Assembly (NCBI GenBank): GCA_034336665.1
Contig: JAPFBE010000002.1
Coordinates: 18,330,906-18,394,905 of the forward strand
DNA: 64,000 nt
Origin: Luscinia megarhynchos
Lineage: Eukaryota > Chordata > Aves > Passeriformes > Turdidae
Reading direction: 5' to 3'
The notes below the pieces were generated by a model that was not told the origin of the DNA, ran no database searches, and was given only the letters and a program-made list of their open reading frames with translations. Shown here piece by piece: positions 1 to 14,300 of this stretch (within the stretch, counting starts at the first letter, position 1; the number at the start of each line of letters is the position of its first letter). Both the position numbers and the translations under genes were made by a program.

Positions 1-2206
1 GAGTGAACGGTGCCAGACATGACCTTTGGTTAAAAAAAACAGTAAATACTATGTGATTATGATGAAAATGAAATCTCCAGCTATATTAAGTCTTTCCAGC
101 ACAGAGAGTATTTCCAGTCATGAAAAAACTGTAGCACTATAGGAGAGAAAATATAAATAAAGAAAAAAAGGAAACTTCCCTCAAATAACTGAGACTTTGC
201 CACGTCTGGCTCTTAAAAGTATCTTTTTCTTGTAACTTTGGCTCTGCCTTTTCCCACAAGCAAGTGGATCAACAAAACCTGTATAGGTTCTGTCTAATTT
301 TGGGAGAGGGAGGAGCAGGCAATTTTTGGCCTCCTGGTGAAAGGCAAGGAAATTCTGTGTGAAACTATATTTAAACTCAGGTCAGGTCTGGCCAGATGTT
401 GAAAATGTTGCCCATGCAACAGGGAAAAAGAGGATCTCCATGAAAAGCTTTAGTTGAAAGGGCTCTCTGCTCTCCTGTGTCATACTTGGCCATTCACAAG
501 TTGTCCTTCCTGCCCAGGTATTAGGAGAGATTTATGGCTATGCTAATATGGTAAATTATGCCTGAACTGCCTTAAATTGGTCTTCAGCTCAATTCTCTGT
601 CCTAAAACATGGGGTAGATTCAACTGTCAACTAAGTAAGAAATACCCCATTTTCGGGTTGAACCTGTCTGAGAAAGTTCACTCCTTTCCCACTGTGATTT
701 AATTACTAAGTAAAAACAGTTACTGAATGAGAGGGTGTGAATTAAAAAGTGCATGGCAGATGTCTTCACACTAAAGTAGGGATACTTCTAAATGAAGATA
801 TCTAGTATTATTTAAACAACCAAATATGTGTTTATGTCATAATGTACTTCAATTAGAAGAAACAATCACCTGTCAGTTTAAGATTAAGACCCTGGGAGGT
901 TTTGGCTTTGCAATTTAATATGTGAATAGCAGTTTGTGCTCAGCTCAGGATTGACTCTACCTCTCCTTAATGTATTCACTAAAGGATGTTATTGAATACT
1001 TCATCAGAACAAGATAGTTTTTCAGTAGGTCTGTGGGTAGGTTTTCTCTTGTACTTCAATACACAATTGAAGAAACTTCTGAATTTAAATTTTTTGTCTA
1101 TCTGGCTTACAGGATTTACATAATTGGTTGCTTATGCAGCATTTCTCTATTATTCTTTGTTTTGTGCAGTGTGAAATGTCTTAGTAATTTTCCAGGGGCT
1201 GTCTTAGTAGTAGTGCTGTGCATGGTCTTTAAAATCATGGCCTTTGCACGAGTTATTGCAGTGTTATCAGCTTGAAAATGCAAGTGAATGGAAGGAAAGC
1301 AGAGCTCCTGTAACTAACTGGTGCTATGACAGCTCAAACTTCTCCGTGGCTCTACTTGGTTTTTTGTAAAGTTAGCCTAAATTGATGATCATGATGTAAG
1401 AGGGATTTAAAAATTTCTGGGTATGTGTCTACTGCAGTCCAGAAGCATGACCATAGCTCTTCCAGACACGGCACAGTTAACTTGGCACTACCTGGCCTGG
1501 GTTGTGGCAGAAGGGGCCTTGAGATGCCCAGGCTCACCTGGGCCCAAGATGCCTGTTCTCTGGGGGCAAGTAATAGCACTGTAAACTAGAGCAAATCTTC
1601 ACCAGTCAGCAGCGTGACTGCCATGAGCTGAATTCATCTGACTGCTGCATAGGCACATGTTGAACAGAAACAAGATGTAAACCATAGATGGTAACAAATA
1701 GTATATTGTTCCTAACAACCTTATTCAAGCATATTTCCTCATAAAGTGATTAAAGAATTGCCTTTGAGGACAAGAGGTGTGACTTGTTTAATAGTGAAGA
1801 ACATTTCCAGAATGGTTGTTTGTTTGCTCAGCCATTTCTTTTACAGGACTAGCCTTTACTTTTAGCATACTTCTAGCTCATATGACAAGCACGTGCCTCT
1901 AAATAGGGTTTATGAACCTCTCTGCTGGTGGATGGGGGTCACATAACCACAGTTATTTTTAATGGACTTGAAATCCCATGTGCATGCAATATTCTGTGAT
2001 TAAAAGTAAAGCAAACAAACAGGTTGGGGGGAAAAGCAGGCCCTTAAATTAAAATGTCTCCGTCCTACTGTGTTCCTGTCACCCATTAACATGCAGGTGA
2101 AGTAAACAGAACATTACAATGTATTGGTGCAGTCAACAGCACAGCAGGTGCATCCTGCTTGGAGTATTCAGTAGCCATCAAACACTTAGAGTGCTACCTA
2201 AATTAC
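1..2206 (-). other. LY86: LY86 intron 3 (partial)
   Basis: This stretch follows the exon 3 donor on the minus strand and runs off the left edge. I looked for the remaining LY86 exons (the segment after FCGKKKG, including the conserved late Cys in VACA-type context) in all minus-strand frames and did not find them. The 80-residue plus-strand open frame at 1033-1275 is hydrophobic and unlike any family I know. No repeat family is recognisable. AT-rich intronic DNA. Confidence 0.6.
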
Positions 2207-2335
2207 CTCCTTTCTTCTTTCCACAGAAAACAAGCTTGGAAGTGCCCGGCCCGCAAAGCATCTCTGAGTAGGTTAAGACAGTCTTTCCATTTATGATCAT
2301 GTCCAGCTTGACATGGAGTTCCTTGATGCTGTGCC
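2207..2335 (-). CDS. LY86: LY86 exon 3
   Basis: The acceptor lies after a pyrimidine-rich run (CTCTCTTTCTGCTTCATGTGTAG; AG at 2337-2336). The first two bases GG complete an Arg codon with the A from exon 2. The exon reads HSIKEL, VKLDMIINGKTVL, SEMLCGPG and KLVFCGKKKG, matching the middle of MD-1 including Cys97 and Cys107. It ends GGA G before the donor GTAATT (2206-2201). The length is 129 nt and the phase is 1 in and 1 out. The next exon should begin with a Glu codon completed from this G, as in known MD-1 proteins. Confidence 0.93.
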
Positions 2336-5300
2336 CTACACATGAAGCAGAAAGAGAGCTTAGAGAAAATGCAAGGGATAATCAGGTTTATTACTTTATT
2401 TTAAAAAGGATTCTACTTTTCCTCCCTGCTGTTTGAGCCGTTAGATGCTTTTGCTTCTTGGAGGACTCCTGATACATGGAAATCTGTGCTTCAGGAACAG
2501 GTCTCTAGGCCCTTCAGGGTGTATGACAGGGGACATAATAGCAGTTATCTTGATTGTTAAATAAGCTGTGCCCTTGACTGTTTTCTGACTATGAGGTCAA
2601 ATGGTGTAGCAAATCTTATGTCCTTACATCTAAACTTTTCTTGTGTTCTTAGCAGAGGAATCATATCCAATGGGCCCCTGGGAATAACCTGTGATCTGTA
2701 ACTGCTGCCTGGGAAACAGCAACTGGCCTGGGCCAAACATGTGCCAGGGACCAGCACAGCAGCTTGGCAGTGCTAGGAGGTTGCTTGCTTATGCCTGGCT
2801 TGGTGACACAGGCAGAGCCAGTGAGGCTACTGGATTTAGACAGAGGTCCTGTACTTTGACTTGTGGGAAAAATATTTGCAAATGTCTCTAGTGTGATTTT
2901 TTCAGGCTTGTTTACCTTTGCAGCCACCTGAAAACTGATGCTCCCTGGACAAATAGGCCACATGTCTCACAGGAAGGGAGACCTTTTGAATGCAAAGAAG
3001 CATTCCCAGGTGCTAAAAGACACTTGGCACACAAATTTATTTTCAGCACCAAGAGCACACAGCAGCACTGTCATATTTATGCTCTGGTAGTACAGGATCT
3101 AGATGAACTTGAGGCTCAGGTTTGCAAGAGGTGACTTTCCTGTGAAAGAATCACAAAGCAAGCTATGGCTGATGTGAAATTTTGCACCCAGTTTTTACCT
3201 TTTATTGCTGATCAGTCAAGTGCTGAAGGGTATAATTTCAGCAAGTGCAGGTGGCAAACTGATGGTGTGGCTGTTGCCTCAGGCCAGCATTTCCCAGCAC
3301 GCTTCTCTGCATGCCCAGGAGGGACAGAGGGTGTCCCCACATTGCTCCGTGGGAGTCTATTCTGTCCCCTTTTGGTCAGATACTGACACAAGGGTGTGGG
3401 AGCTGTGAGGATGATGAACTCTAGAGCAGGCCCCCCGCCATCCCCCTCCCCAACTCTCCATATGTACAAATTAAGAGTAGAAGCAGAATAGGGGCTGAAG
3501 GCTGATATGCCCTGTTTAGGGTGACATATGTAGTCTGAGGCTGAGCTGGTAACAGAACTGATATTTTTGTAACCCTGCACAAATTTTTAAATTTCTAAGT
3601 GAAGCCCATTCATATTTTATAGGAGATTGTCACCTTTGATTACTGCTTAATATCAGGATTCACACATTAATTACCTGTGTATGGCATGAGAAAATAGCAA
3701 TTCACTTACTTAGGACAATTGCAGCTCTGATGTCAAAGGTGTGGGTTGCAATATCAGCACAATGGTCAATGCTGAGAGCAAAATCTTGCTGGGGATCTGT
3801 TTGAAGACACAAAGCAGTGGCTTACAAGTTGTATATTTAACAAGACACTGACTGTATAGAAGAAAATAAAATATACACGTTATAAAAAACAAATTGGATA
3901 TCCTTTAAAAGTTCCCCAACAAGTCCTTTAAGTTCCCATACCCTGCCTTCAATAGTTACTTCTGTCCTTCCTACCCCTTTGGTCTGAAGCATACTCAGAT
4001 GATAACCTGTGTGAGGCTAGAATCTACCATGTAGGAAAATTAACCAAGTTCAAAGAAAGCAAGTTCCCCACAATGGTAGGTAGCCAATACTTATTCAATG
4101 GTGAAGTCTCAGCACAGCTGCTCTTCCCAGAGAGCTCTGCACATTGCCATTCCTTCCCCAGCACTGATGAGCAATTGGTTATGAAGATGTTTATTAATTG
4201 ATTTGTATCACAAGCTGGCTTGGTGAAGGTGATTAGGAAACTGAATTCTGGAGTGGGATGGAAAGTCCAAAACTGAAAATAAAATTGTGTTAACTGAGAT
4301 ACTGCAGCACTTTTTTCTGGGTCCACCATCCTGTGATATTTTTAAGCCAGGAAATATTCTACATTTCTCCTTTTCTGGGAGACTTTAGCAGAGCTGTGGG
4401 GCCAAAGGGAGCCTTTTGAACTGATAATTGTCATGAATGTGATTCTTTCCAGTTCCTGCAGTATCTCTTTCTCTGCAAAAATTCTAAAACTTTTGTAAAA
4501 ACATAATTGTTTTACCTACCACTTCCACCTTCTTCCTTGCTAGCCTCCATGAGACTTGGTGCTGTGCCTGAAGGCTTGCTGACATGTCACTCTCTGGTGA
4601 CAGGCAGCAGCAACCACTGACAGCTCAGCTGCCACAACCAATAGAATGTGCAATTGTTTTCCAAAGCTGTGGCAGGAGGGGAAAGATTTGGCCAATTTGG
4701 AAAAATACCTTGAGCCTCTAACTTGCTTTAGGCATAGTTTTGTCCCTCATTATGGCTTTCCACCCAGCCTGTACATCCAACATCATTCTCTGTGGGAAAA
4801 AAAAAAAGAAGCAACTGTGGCATGTGCAGAAGCAGCCAGAGGCTCCTTGATTTACACAGATCTGGTAATGACAAATATAGATTTGGGAACAGAGTTCTGT
4901 TTCTAAGTTATTGTTGCTTGAACTAATCTTCTCACTGAGTTGAAAATAACAGGCTGGGACAATTTTCCTTTGATGCTGTGGTGAAACTTGAGCCACAAGT
5001 GTCCTCTGTGAGGCTGAGCTAGCATCCTCATAGTCCAAACCTGTTTTTGCAGCAGTGCCCCACAGCTGTAGCAGCTGGCAATCAGCAAGCCTGTGTGACC
5101 AAACCCTGATTCTTAGTGGGGATCACAGAATGAATGAAAGTGTTGAAAGGACCTGGAGGGCTTTAACTAAGCCAGGCTTTCTGAGCCTACAGATTATCAG
5201 TGCTGTCTAACAGGAGTACCCGAGCCCTAAATTCTGGTTAATTAAAATGACTGCTCAGAGGAGGGAAATAAAAAGCACCGTTTTTTCCCAAATTCTGTGT

Positions 5301-8300
5301 CCCTGTGCTGGATTTTGTCCTCCACTCCACTAAAGAAGTCTCTGCAGTTGCATAATCTGCTTGGGACAAAAAGTTAGTGCCTGGAGTTGTTTATCAAGTG
5401 TGACCACAGTCAGAGGGCTGTCTTTCCTCTTTTTTCTTATTGCTGTCAGTTTCAACTTTGTTTTTGCAGCTCCAGAAGCTGTTGGAATCGGTTAGGAGAG
5501 CAGTTTCCTGCTCCAGCTGGAAAGTGTGTCAAACTTCTCTTTTCTCCAGGACCGTTACTCCTGCTTCCCCTCTGGTTTCTACCATCTCTCAGGGCTTGGT
5601 TTCCTCTTTCCTCTGGACTTCTCTTAGAGCTCCTCTTGTTTCTGTTTTGTGTATGGTGTGATGATCAGGTTCTGGAAGCAGCTGCTCAGATTCAAAGCAA
5701 TTTGGGCATTGATGCGTACAAATAATGCTGGTTGTCAAGTTACTAAAATTGTTGGTTCTGCAATTTCAAGAGGGAGTTATGGTCAAACATGGCAATAGAA
5801 CATATATGATGCCCTTCTCTTTTAAAAGAGGCTAGGCTGTACTTTAATGAGCAAATTAAATTGTGGTGTTAGAGCTAGAATTTGAACTTTTAGTTTGAAA
5901 TTTCTCATCAGTGACTGAGTAGAAAGGGTATGTTTATGAAACCAAGCTCTTTTGGAAAGCTTGGGCTTCTTACAATGACCCTGATGTCACAATTATTTTA
6001 GTTTGGATGTCTGTGTATTTCTATGGGTTGAGCTCCTTTGACAGGTGACACATTTCATAATGCATTGTAGCCATGGATGTTTTTTACTGCACTGCTAGTG
6101 ATGCAGCATAGGATCCTGACATATCCAGGAGGTGTTGTCTGGTCCTCAGAGAAGAAGAGAGTGTGGAAGCACTCACATGAAAAATTCCAGAAAAAAATGT
6201 GAATCGGGGCACTTGGATTTTGTGTTGTTACTCTGTTGCTGAGAAATGTAAAATTTTCCACTGCCAAATGCACTCCTATTAATTATCTGACCATTCCTGT
6301 GGAAATTCCTACTCAGATTTAGCAATCCAACTTTGCAATCTTAGATACTGTGGAATACACGGGGGCCTCCTGCTGAAATCAATTGAAAGAATGGCTGTGT
6401 TGCTAAAGCTATGGTGCCCAGGAGTCTGGATTTCCAAACATGTAGGGAAAAACCTTGCTACTATAACTAATGGGGTTTAGCCACATGGTAAGTGAGGGAG
6501 TCTGTAAATTCAGCTGGGCTTTATGCACTAAGGAATTGTGCCATACCCCCCTTTCCTTACATCGTGAGGAGTCCCTCCTGTGGCCAAGGCAACTCAAGGC
6601 AATTGCCATTTTTGTTTTTCATCTCAGATGTACAACTGTGAGTCACTGTGTGTCTCCTATGGAGGTTTAATACTTATTCTTCCTTGTTGTTTGCCTCAAT
6701 CTGAAGCGAGCTGGTTAGACTGAAAAAAATACATGTTATGTCTTTCACATGTGCAGAGCAATAACATTTACTGTTAGATCTCTAAAATACGTGGGGCTGC
6801 CCTTCAGCCTTCCACTTCCCTGCAACATTTCATAGTGCACAGTACTGTATGTTCCCAGACTTCCCTCCACCTACTCCCTTCAATCTGCTCCCTCTCCCAT
6901 AATTAAAGCTAGAAACTCTTTAACTGGTTGCAGAATTTTGCTTTTCCAGTTCAGCTTTGATATATCACCAACACTCATAATGTTGTTGGAAATTTTGAAA
7001 ACACATTGAAATTTATCAGTGAAAATCTGCTTACTGAGGGGGAAAAGGGCATTTTTTGTGTATCTAGTGAGAAGGACTTGGGCTGCAACATATTTACAGC
7101 TAGCATGAAAGGTGTCTGGAAGCAGAATTTTGACTGAAGTTTCTCTCCAGGCAGTACTAAATTTTGGGAAACTGCTCTGGGAAACGGGAAAGTCTTTGGC
7201 TTTTGTAAATAATCAGTGCACTCCAAGAACTTTCAGACTTGTTATTTGAACCTGATGCTGTGGCTGATGCTGAGCTCCCAACTGAATCTAGCACTGCGTG
7301 TCCAGCTTTTGCTGAAGACTGGCTTCTGTAGTACAATCCTGCCTTGTGAGAGATGAATTTGGGATATACCTGGCATCTTGCTACCAATCACCCCTTACAT
7401 GGCTTAGTGTCAGCTGGGCCCATGCATCCCCACCTCCCATTTCACCCTTACCCAAGTGCCCTTGTGGATTTGTTCCTATATTGACTCGGGATGAGGTTTT
7501 CCATGTGCACTGGCACTACAGTGCAAGATTTCAGCCTGACTTACTATTTTGAGGTGTTCACAGAGATGGGTTTGGCTGGATTTTTCTTAGAAGATTGAGC
7601 AGGTGTGTGTAGTACATCCTAGAAGCCCAGATGAGTTCCTGAACTTTTCTTTCTAGAGCTTTTCCCCCCTGCTTTTGTTCTTGGCAGAAGGGTCATAGGT
7701 GAATTAGCTCAGACATATTTACAGCAGTGTAGCCTCAGTGACAAGAAAACAGATGGGAACTCCCTTTTGTGCCGTGGTTACTGCAGCTGTGGGGCCAGTG
7801 GCTCCTGCCCCTGCTGAACATGGGTGTGCACACAGGCTCAGGGCTGGGAGCTGGGGCTGCCTTTACAGCCTGCTGGGAGGGGATCTCCAGAGCACAGGAT
7901 GAAGTGGACAGCTGGGAATGATAATGTGCTAACCCACTGTGGCAATGTCCCTCAGAGCCTGAGCTGCTAGATGACTAAGTGGCATTACAGAAACTGCATG
8001 GCCAGATGGGAAGCACCTGTTCTAGAAATTTTGCTGCGCTGGTGTACAGCACCCTCTGTCTTTTATTCTCCCCTCTCCCTTCCTCCCTCCCTCTCCCTCC
8101 AATCTTTTTAACTATCCTGTACTGGCTTCCCTCTCTTCTGAATTTGCTCTAAAATCATTGTTTCCATATGAGCATGAAAATCAGTGGTATGAGTGAATAG
8201 CAGCAGCAAGCAGATGAGCTTTGCATGTAAAAGTTCACATCTGTAAGCCTTGGAGTGGTAAGAAGACTCTCCAAACTGGTAAGCTTTGGGTGTTTCAAAA

Positions 8301-11300
8301 TAATACTTTTAGGAGCAGATAAGCCACAGAACAGAATGAAATGGCACAACTGCACTTGGCTAGGGTCATATAAGGACAAGCTGGTGCTAGAGGAGATGGA
8401 AATTAGCACAAGGAAGAAACATTTTAGCAATTACCCAATACTCCTCACCTTCAAAGCTCTTAATAAAATTAAATCATTAGTCTTTACAACATTCAAGGTG
8501 ATGAAAGGAGAGGGAAAAAATGAGGAACTGTTTGGGATTTCAGACTTTATGTGTTCATTCAACAATTTCCCTTTAATGTCTATTTAAATAAATTAACCTG
8601 AATGCTCAAGGTTATATTTGACACTGGAATCTACTTATAAGCTACTGAGGAAGAAGCATCAGGTGAATTATCCGCTCTCCAGTTTTAAATCTGCATTTCC
8701 CTGAGCACCTTGAGTTTAACAAACTTTCCCTTGGGCCTGCCTTCAGTGCGTGCCACTGCCACATCCAGACGTGTCTGGGAGGGGCAGAGTGACCCTCTCT
8801 TCACAGGAGAGCAGAATAAATTGTGGGACTCACACTGGCTGTGTCTACTTTATCGTGAGAATGCTTCACCCCATGACATTTACCTAATTCAGGCTGGAAC
8901 TCTGGCTTAGTTCAGTTCAGCCACCCTGGCCTCATTTGCAGAAGTCACTGTATGTTTTATCACCTGAACTTTTCTGGCTTGCTTAGGCAACATAGAGAAG
9001 GAATAGGGAAGATTAGAGTTCCTTAATGTATCCTTAATGTCCTGGGGTTAGAGACTGTGGGAGTTCCTTTTTGTAAACAGTGCTATCAACTTGTGGTCTC
9101 TGAGGTTGCTTAAATCCAAACCTCCAAAGGTTTTGGAGATGTCCAATGAAGTGAATAACTTTGCTTCCTTTCTTTTACAATTTACATGGCTGTAGAGAAA
9201 AACCTGAAGATTTGATTTCAGTATAATCTATAAACTAAAAAAGCCCAGGACTCTAGCTAAAAGAAACTTAAAATGTGACTTAAAAAAAAAAAAGTTTATG
9301 CAAGTTACATAATTCCAATCCTCTCCCAAGAGGGGCGAAGTAATGCATAGGGCAATTATTTTTTTCTTGGTTAGATTAAGCCACAGACATTACTTGTTGC
9401 ATTACTACTTGAACCATTGACCAGTGCTTATGGCCTTAGCTTTGGAGCAAAGTGATTTCTTTGTCTTACAAAATTAATTTAAATAAAAGACAAAGATTTT
9501 CTCTCTTGCTATTTCAAACAAAGCTTGTTGCAGAGTATAACTTATGTCCAAATGTGCAAATACTAAGAAACAATAACTCAGAAATCTTCCCAAATATCAG
9601 GTGGAGAAGAGAGGAAGAGATTTTCTGGCACCAGGCTGATGTGATGAGGTGGAGGGAAGTCCCTGTGAAGACAGAAGGTGTGAGGGGCTTTCTGCAGTAT
9701 TTGGGGATGGAGGTGTCACTAGCATGCATAAAACAGCCTTGTCAAAGACATGCCTTCAATCTCCCTGCTTTTTCCTGCCTGAACCACTTTTTCCTGAGAG
9801 CAGGAGAGCTTTGTTAGAGCTGTTTGGAGTCTTTCCTTGCTTTTGCCAGAGGCGGTATTTGGAAAGGGGGGTTTCTGTGCTTTTTGTGGTATGACAAAAC
9901 TTTAGCCAAGGCTGTTTAAGAGGACAAAACTGAAAGATGCATTTTTTGAGCGATAGCACATCTAGATTTGTACTTGATAATCCTGATTTTTCCTAGCTAG
10001 CTTGAGAGAGAAAGGCAAACAGGGCAGGCTTCAACTACAACAGTGTAACAAGAAAAATACTGCATTAATTTGGGCCCAGCAGGGACTGTATTAGAGAGAG
10101 AAAGTCTTTGTTCTTCCATTGGTAAGAAAACACCATGCACTGGATGAATAAGATGCTTGCAGTAACTGCCTGTATTCCTAATCAGGGCAGTCTCTTCCCT
10201 CTTCAATGTGTTTTTTTAGTTGTTTTTTTTTTTGTTGGTTTTTTTTTTTGTTGTTGTTGTTGTTTTTTTAAAATAATTTTTTCATAGTGCCCTACTTGTG
10301 ACTGAGATCTCTGGACATCAGTGCTTGCCAGAATGACTGGGGATTCACACCAGACTTTCAGACTTGTGTCAGAAATAGAACCAAATATTGCTGGAAACTG
10401 CCCTGCTGTCAGACACATGCCATGCTCTGGGATAGCAGCTATACCACTGATTATACAGAATAGTAATCAGCAGCAGATAAATGGGCTAAATGTTCCCATT
10501 TCCCATGATGGGTTTAAATCCACTACAGGAGCATGGCACTAAGCTACAGTTGGAATGGCATGCTCCCTCTGCTGAGGACACTAGCTGGGTTCCCACCTGC
10601 CTAATCACTGCTGGATCATTTGACAGGAGTCATCTGTCTTCAGGTGAAGAGGAAACTGAAGCATTGAATTAATTTCTGGTAGTTTCCAAAATGCTAGCTT
10701 TTGGCAACTAGAAGCTCTCCTGAGCCTCAAAGCAGCATCCAGAGCAAATCAAAGGGTTTTGGTTTGGGGCATTCTGAACCTGTAAAGGGCATTTGGACAC
10801 CTTGTCCCTGATGGCCACTGTTTCTCCCTAGGTTTAGGTTGCCTCCTTAAAGTTTGTTTCAGTGACACCAACACACAATAATGCTGTAGGTTATTTTCAT
10901 TTTGAGATGTTAATTTTTCTTAGAATACTTTTGTTGTTTTTCCCAATGGATTTTAAATTGCTGTGGTCATCTGATCTCCTGCCCTCCATTTTCTTTTCTA
11001 AGCTGTAAGCATAGTAGGGTCCAGAGATATTTTGAGGCCTTGATGACAGCTCAAGATGAGTTGATGTGGCAATGTCAAAAACGTGTAGCAATGCTTTATT
11101 GCTTAAAAGCGTACAGAGAAAGCTTTGCATAGGAGCACTTTTCATCAACTCTGTTTTTTTTCTTGCTCCTGACTTCATGCAGCTAATGTGCCTTTTGATC
11201 ATTTCTGCTTTATGTAATACAGGACCTAATCTCAAATTTTTATCACGTTGTTAAAATGGCTGTGACTCACCTGTTTAGTTTATTAGAGTGCTCCCTCCAT

Positions 11301-14300
11301 AGGCTCAGATTCAGTATCCAATAGCAAATGACCATATTGCCTTGCCCACAGTATTTCTAGACTGTAATGCAATATACCATTTTTTAGGTATGTCTCTCCT
11401 ATATGTTTCCAAAGGGCAGAACATATTTTTCTATGGCTTGCCTTCTGAACTGTTACCACTCATCCTTACTTTTCTCTTAGTGACTCAGTGGCTACAGCAA
11501 CCAAAGATGTGGCAAAAGTAAGTAGGTGAAAAACATGCCAAACAGTTTAGATTTATCAGCTGGAGATAAGCAGGAGAGGCTGTCACACATAAACAACCCT
11601 CTTTTGCAGTCCATGGTGCAGGACCTTAATTGATTCGGTGAAGAATTTGGCTCTGTGAGGAAACCACTGAGAACTAAATTAGATGGGAAAATTTAAAGCC
11701 TGGTGGGAGAAGTTCAGCTGAGGTTAGTTCTCTCCACTACTAGTCTCACTGAAAGCATTAATATTGATTTTATGGAAAGATTTAAAGTCTAGGTACCAAA
11801 TCTAATGTTTTTGCCAGAGTACCTTGGAGGTATGAAATTGTCTCCTCCTCCTCTAAGTCATTTACATTTTAAAACTTACTAAGTACTCTCCCCCACTGAA
11901 AGAAGGGTAAAATGATGTTTAGAATCACCTCAAGAGTTCACACAGAACAAAAAAAGTTTAAATCCTCTAATGAGATGTGGAGAATGAAATAGATGGGATA
12001 GTTTTAATTCATAGAGGCAGCAAAATTTTAAAAGAGGATTTGCATGTGCACTCATAACTACTCTACCTTGATTCTGATGATATTTTCAGTTTGTTAGGAT
12101 CTGGTGCCAGAAATATACATGTACACATTTGTTTTTCCCCTTGGAATAAGTAACTTATACCAGATGAGTATAACAGCAAAGCTCTGACAGTAAGATGGCT
12201 TGGACAAAGTAAACAAACAAAAAAAATTGTTTTCAAGTGGGATTCTTAAGTTCTTTGATTGTTTGCCCATTAGCAATCTATGCAACAAAAGATCAGAGGG
12301 GAGTTGGTGTCGTGTGGCTTTAAATAATTTAGAAGCAGAAGCAATTGCTGGAGACTGTTTGAGGGAAATAAATAAATAAGTCCAAGAGAAGCATCTGGCT
12401 CAATCTGTCTGCCAAAAACGCAAAGAATAATGGAAAAAGAACCTCTTTTTACCAAGTGTCTAGAAGAATTTTTGCCCTGAAGAGGCATGAGTGAGAACTT
12501 TTTCATAGACCTTTCTTTCCAAGCTGAAGCTATCAGATTACTTATAACCTTTAAGTAAGGAATATAAGTGTGTGGTCAGAGAGGGAAAAGTTACATTGCT
12601 TGACATAGAGAACAGAAGGTGATATGCTGTAAAATTGGTGCTGCAGTGATGCCAATTTAACAGCACTGTTTACAAGCTGGTATTGCTGATTGAGCAGGGC
12701 TGCATGCTACAGGTGTATTTTAAATAAAGGAGCAAGTGGAATTTAAGAAAAGTAGTATCTTTGATCTCTCAGTATGTAGGAGAAAGTATAATTAGTGTGT
12801 TAGGGGGATCCTAGTAAGTCTGAAATTCTTCAGAAAGGACAGACAAATCATCAGGAAATTGTGAGCTAATTGGTCTCTGTCTCTTCTTGTTGTATTTTAA
12901 GCACTAAAAAGTTTCCTCAATACAGAGTTTAACAGGAGCATGTCTATAGTGTACCATTTCACCAGAGTGGGTTCTACACCCTGTTGAGTGTAGGGGGCCA
13001 ATTTAACAGAGATCCAAATCTGAGCTCACACATTTAAAGAAAAGCCATACAAATGAGAGTTCCTCTATCTACGAATGCTATCTAGTGCAAGTGTGTACTG
13101 AAGTGGGCAGTGCTACTCTCTCCTATTGCAACACAGGAGGCCAGGAAAAAGGTTTATAGATATGACACTGCTTCATGTGTGACCTAGAACTATGCAAGCA
13201 AACATGGAGCTAATTGGACCTAAGTTCAACATGACTTTGTTTTGGAAGAGGCATTGTCACGTAAAAATAATTTTTAAGATGACCAGATTGGCCTGGTTCT
13301 TTGTCTAGCAGAAGACATGAATTATAGCAAATGTTTGCCCATAGCCCTATATATGATTTATTATTTTAAAATTTTTAGATATACAGATATAAAACTTATG
13401 AAGGGTGCAGTCAATTTCATATTTAATTCAGAAGGTTGAAATGAATTCTGATTGTTTGGTCCTTCTCCTGAAACTTTAATGGCTATTAACCTTGCTTCAG
13501 ATGAAAAACAGAAGAAAAAGAAAACAAAATCAGATATGAATTGGGAAAATATGTTTGTCTATATTTGCAAACCTCATGTCTGAGCAGTGTTTTTTATAGT
13601 CTTGGGAGTATTTCTGAAGATGTCATCTTTGAATACTGCTACTTTGACTCTTCTGAGGATCTACCTGAAATTCACCGTTATTTACTCCAATGCTCGAGAT
13701 AACAAAGTCCTTAATGGTTGATGGTGTCCATACCCTTTTTTCAGAGCCTTCTGCCTTATCAGTGTTTGTTTCTGCACTGTGAAGAAACCTACATAGGCAG
13801 TGGGGAGCTCTGAAATCTCCCAGGTCCTAATCTAAACAATTTAATTAAATAATCATCAAGCTTGCTGGTTGAAACAAAAGCAGGCATTCTGAAGCCTAAA
13901 GTGTTAATACAGACCTACCTAACATTTCCAGAAAGAGCTGTAAAAATAGTTGGAAAATATTTTCATGTGTCTGCAGGAGCAGTCACCTGCTTTCCCCTAT
14001 GAGGGGGGTCCTATTTGAACAATACATAGTAAGAATGTTTTCATGGCTTATTAAGACAATTAGGCTTTACATGAATGATCTAGAAGCAGGTGTTGGTAGA
14101 TGTGCTTGGGAATTGTGTTCTGTAGTGTCTGACTGCATTGCACTTTGCACTTTCGAGTGGATGCCTATTGCTCAAATAACACTGGAATCTGCCCAGGGCA
14201 CTTTGTTACCATTACCTACCTGCCCTTCCCTTCCCAGACAATTGCCTTTTAAAATGTAGCTGGAAAGATCAAAAGCATTATTACAGTGAAATTAAAAGGA

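Noticed and set aside
1..2206. Search for LY86 exons 4 and 5
   Set aside because: No minus-strand segment gives the expected continuation after FCGKKKG; they are most likely left of the window.
11268..11400. Possible extra LY86 exon with donor ACAG|GTGAGT on the minus strand
   Set aside because: No acceptor upstream on that strand and no frame in keeping with MD-1; known MD-1 joins exon 1 directly to the exon at 3710-3796.
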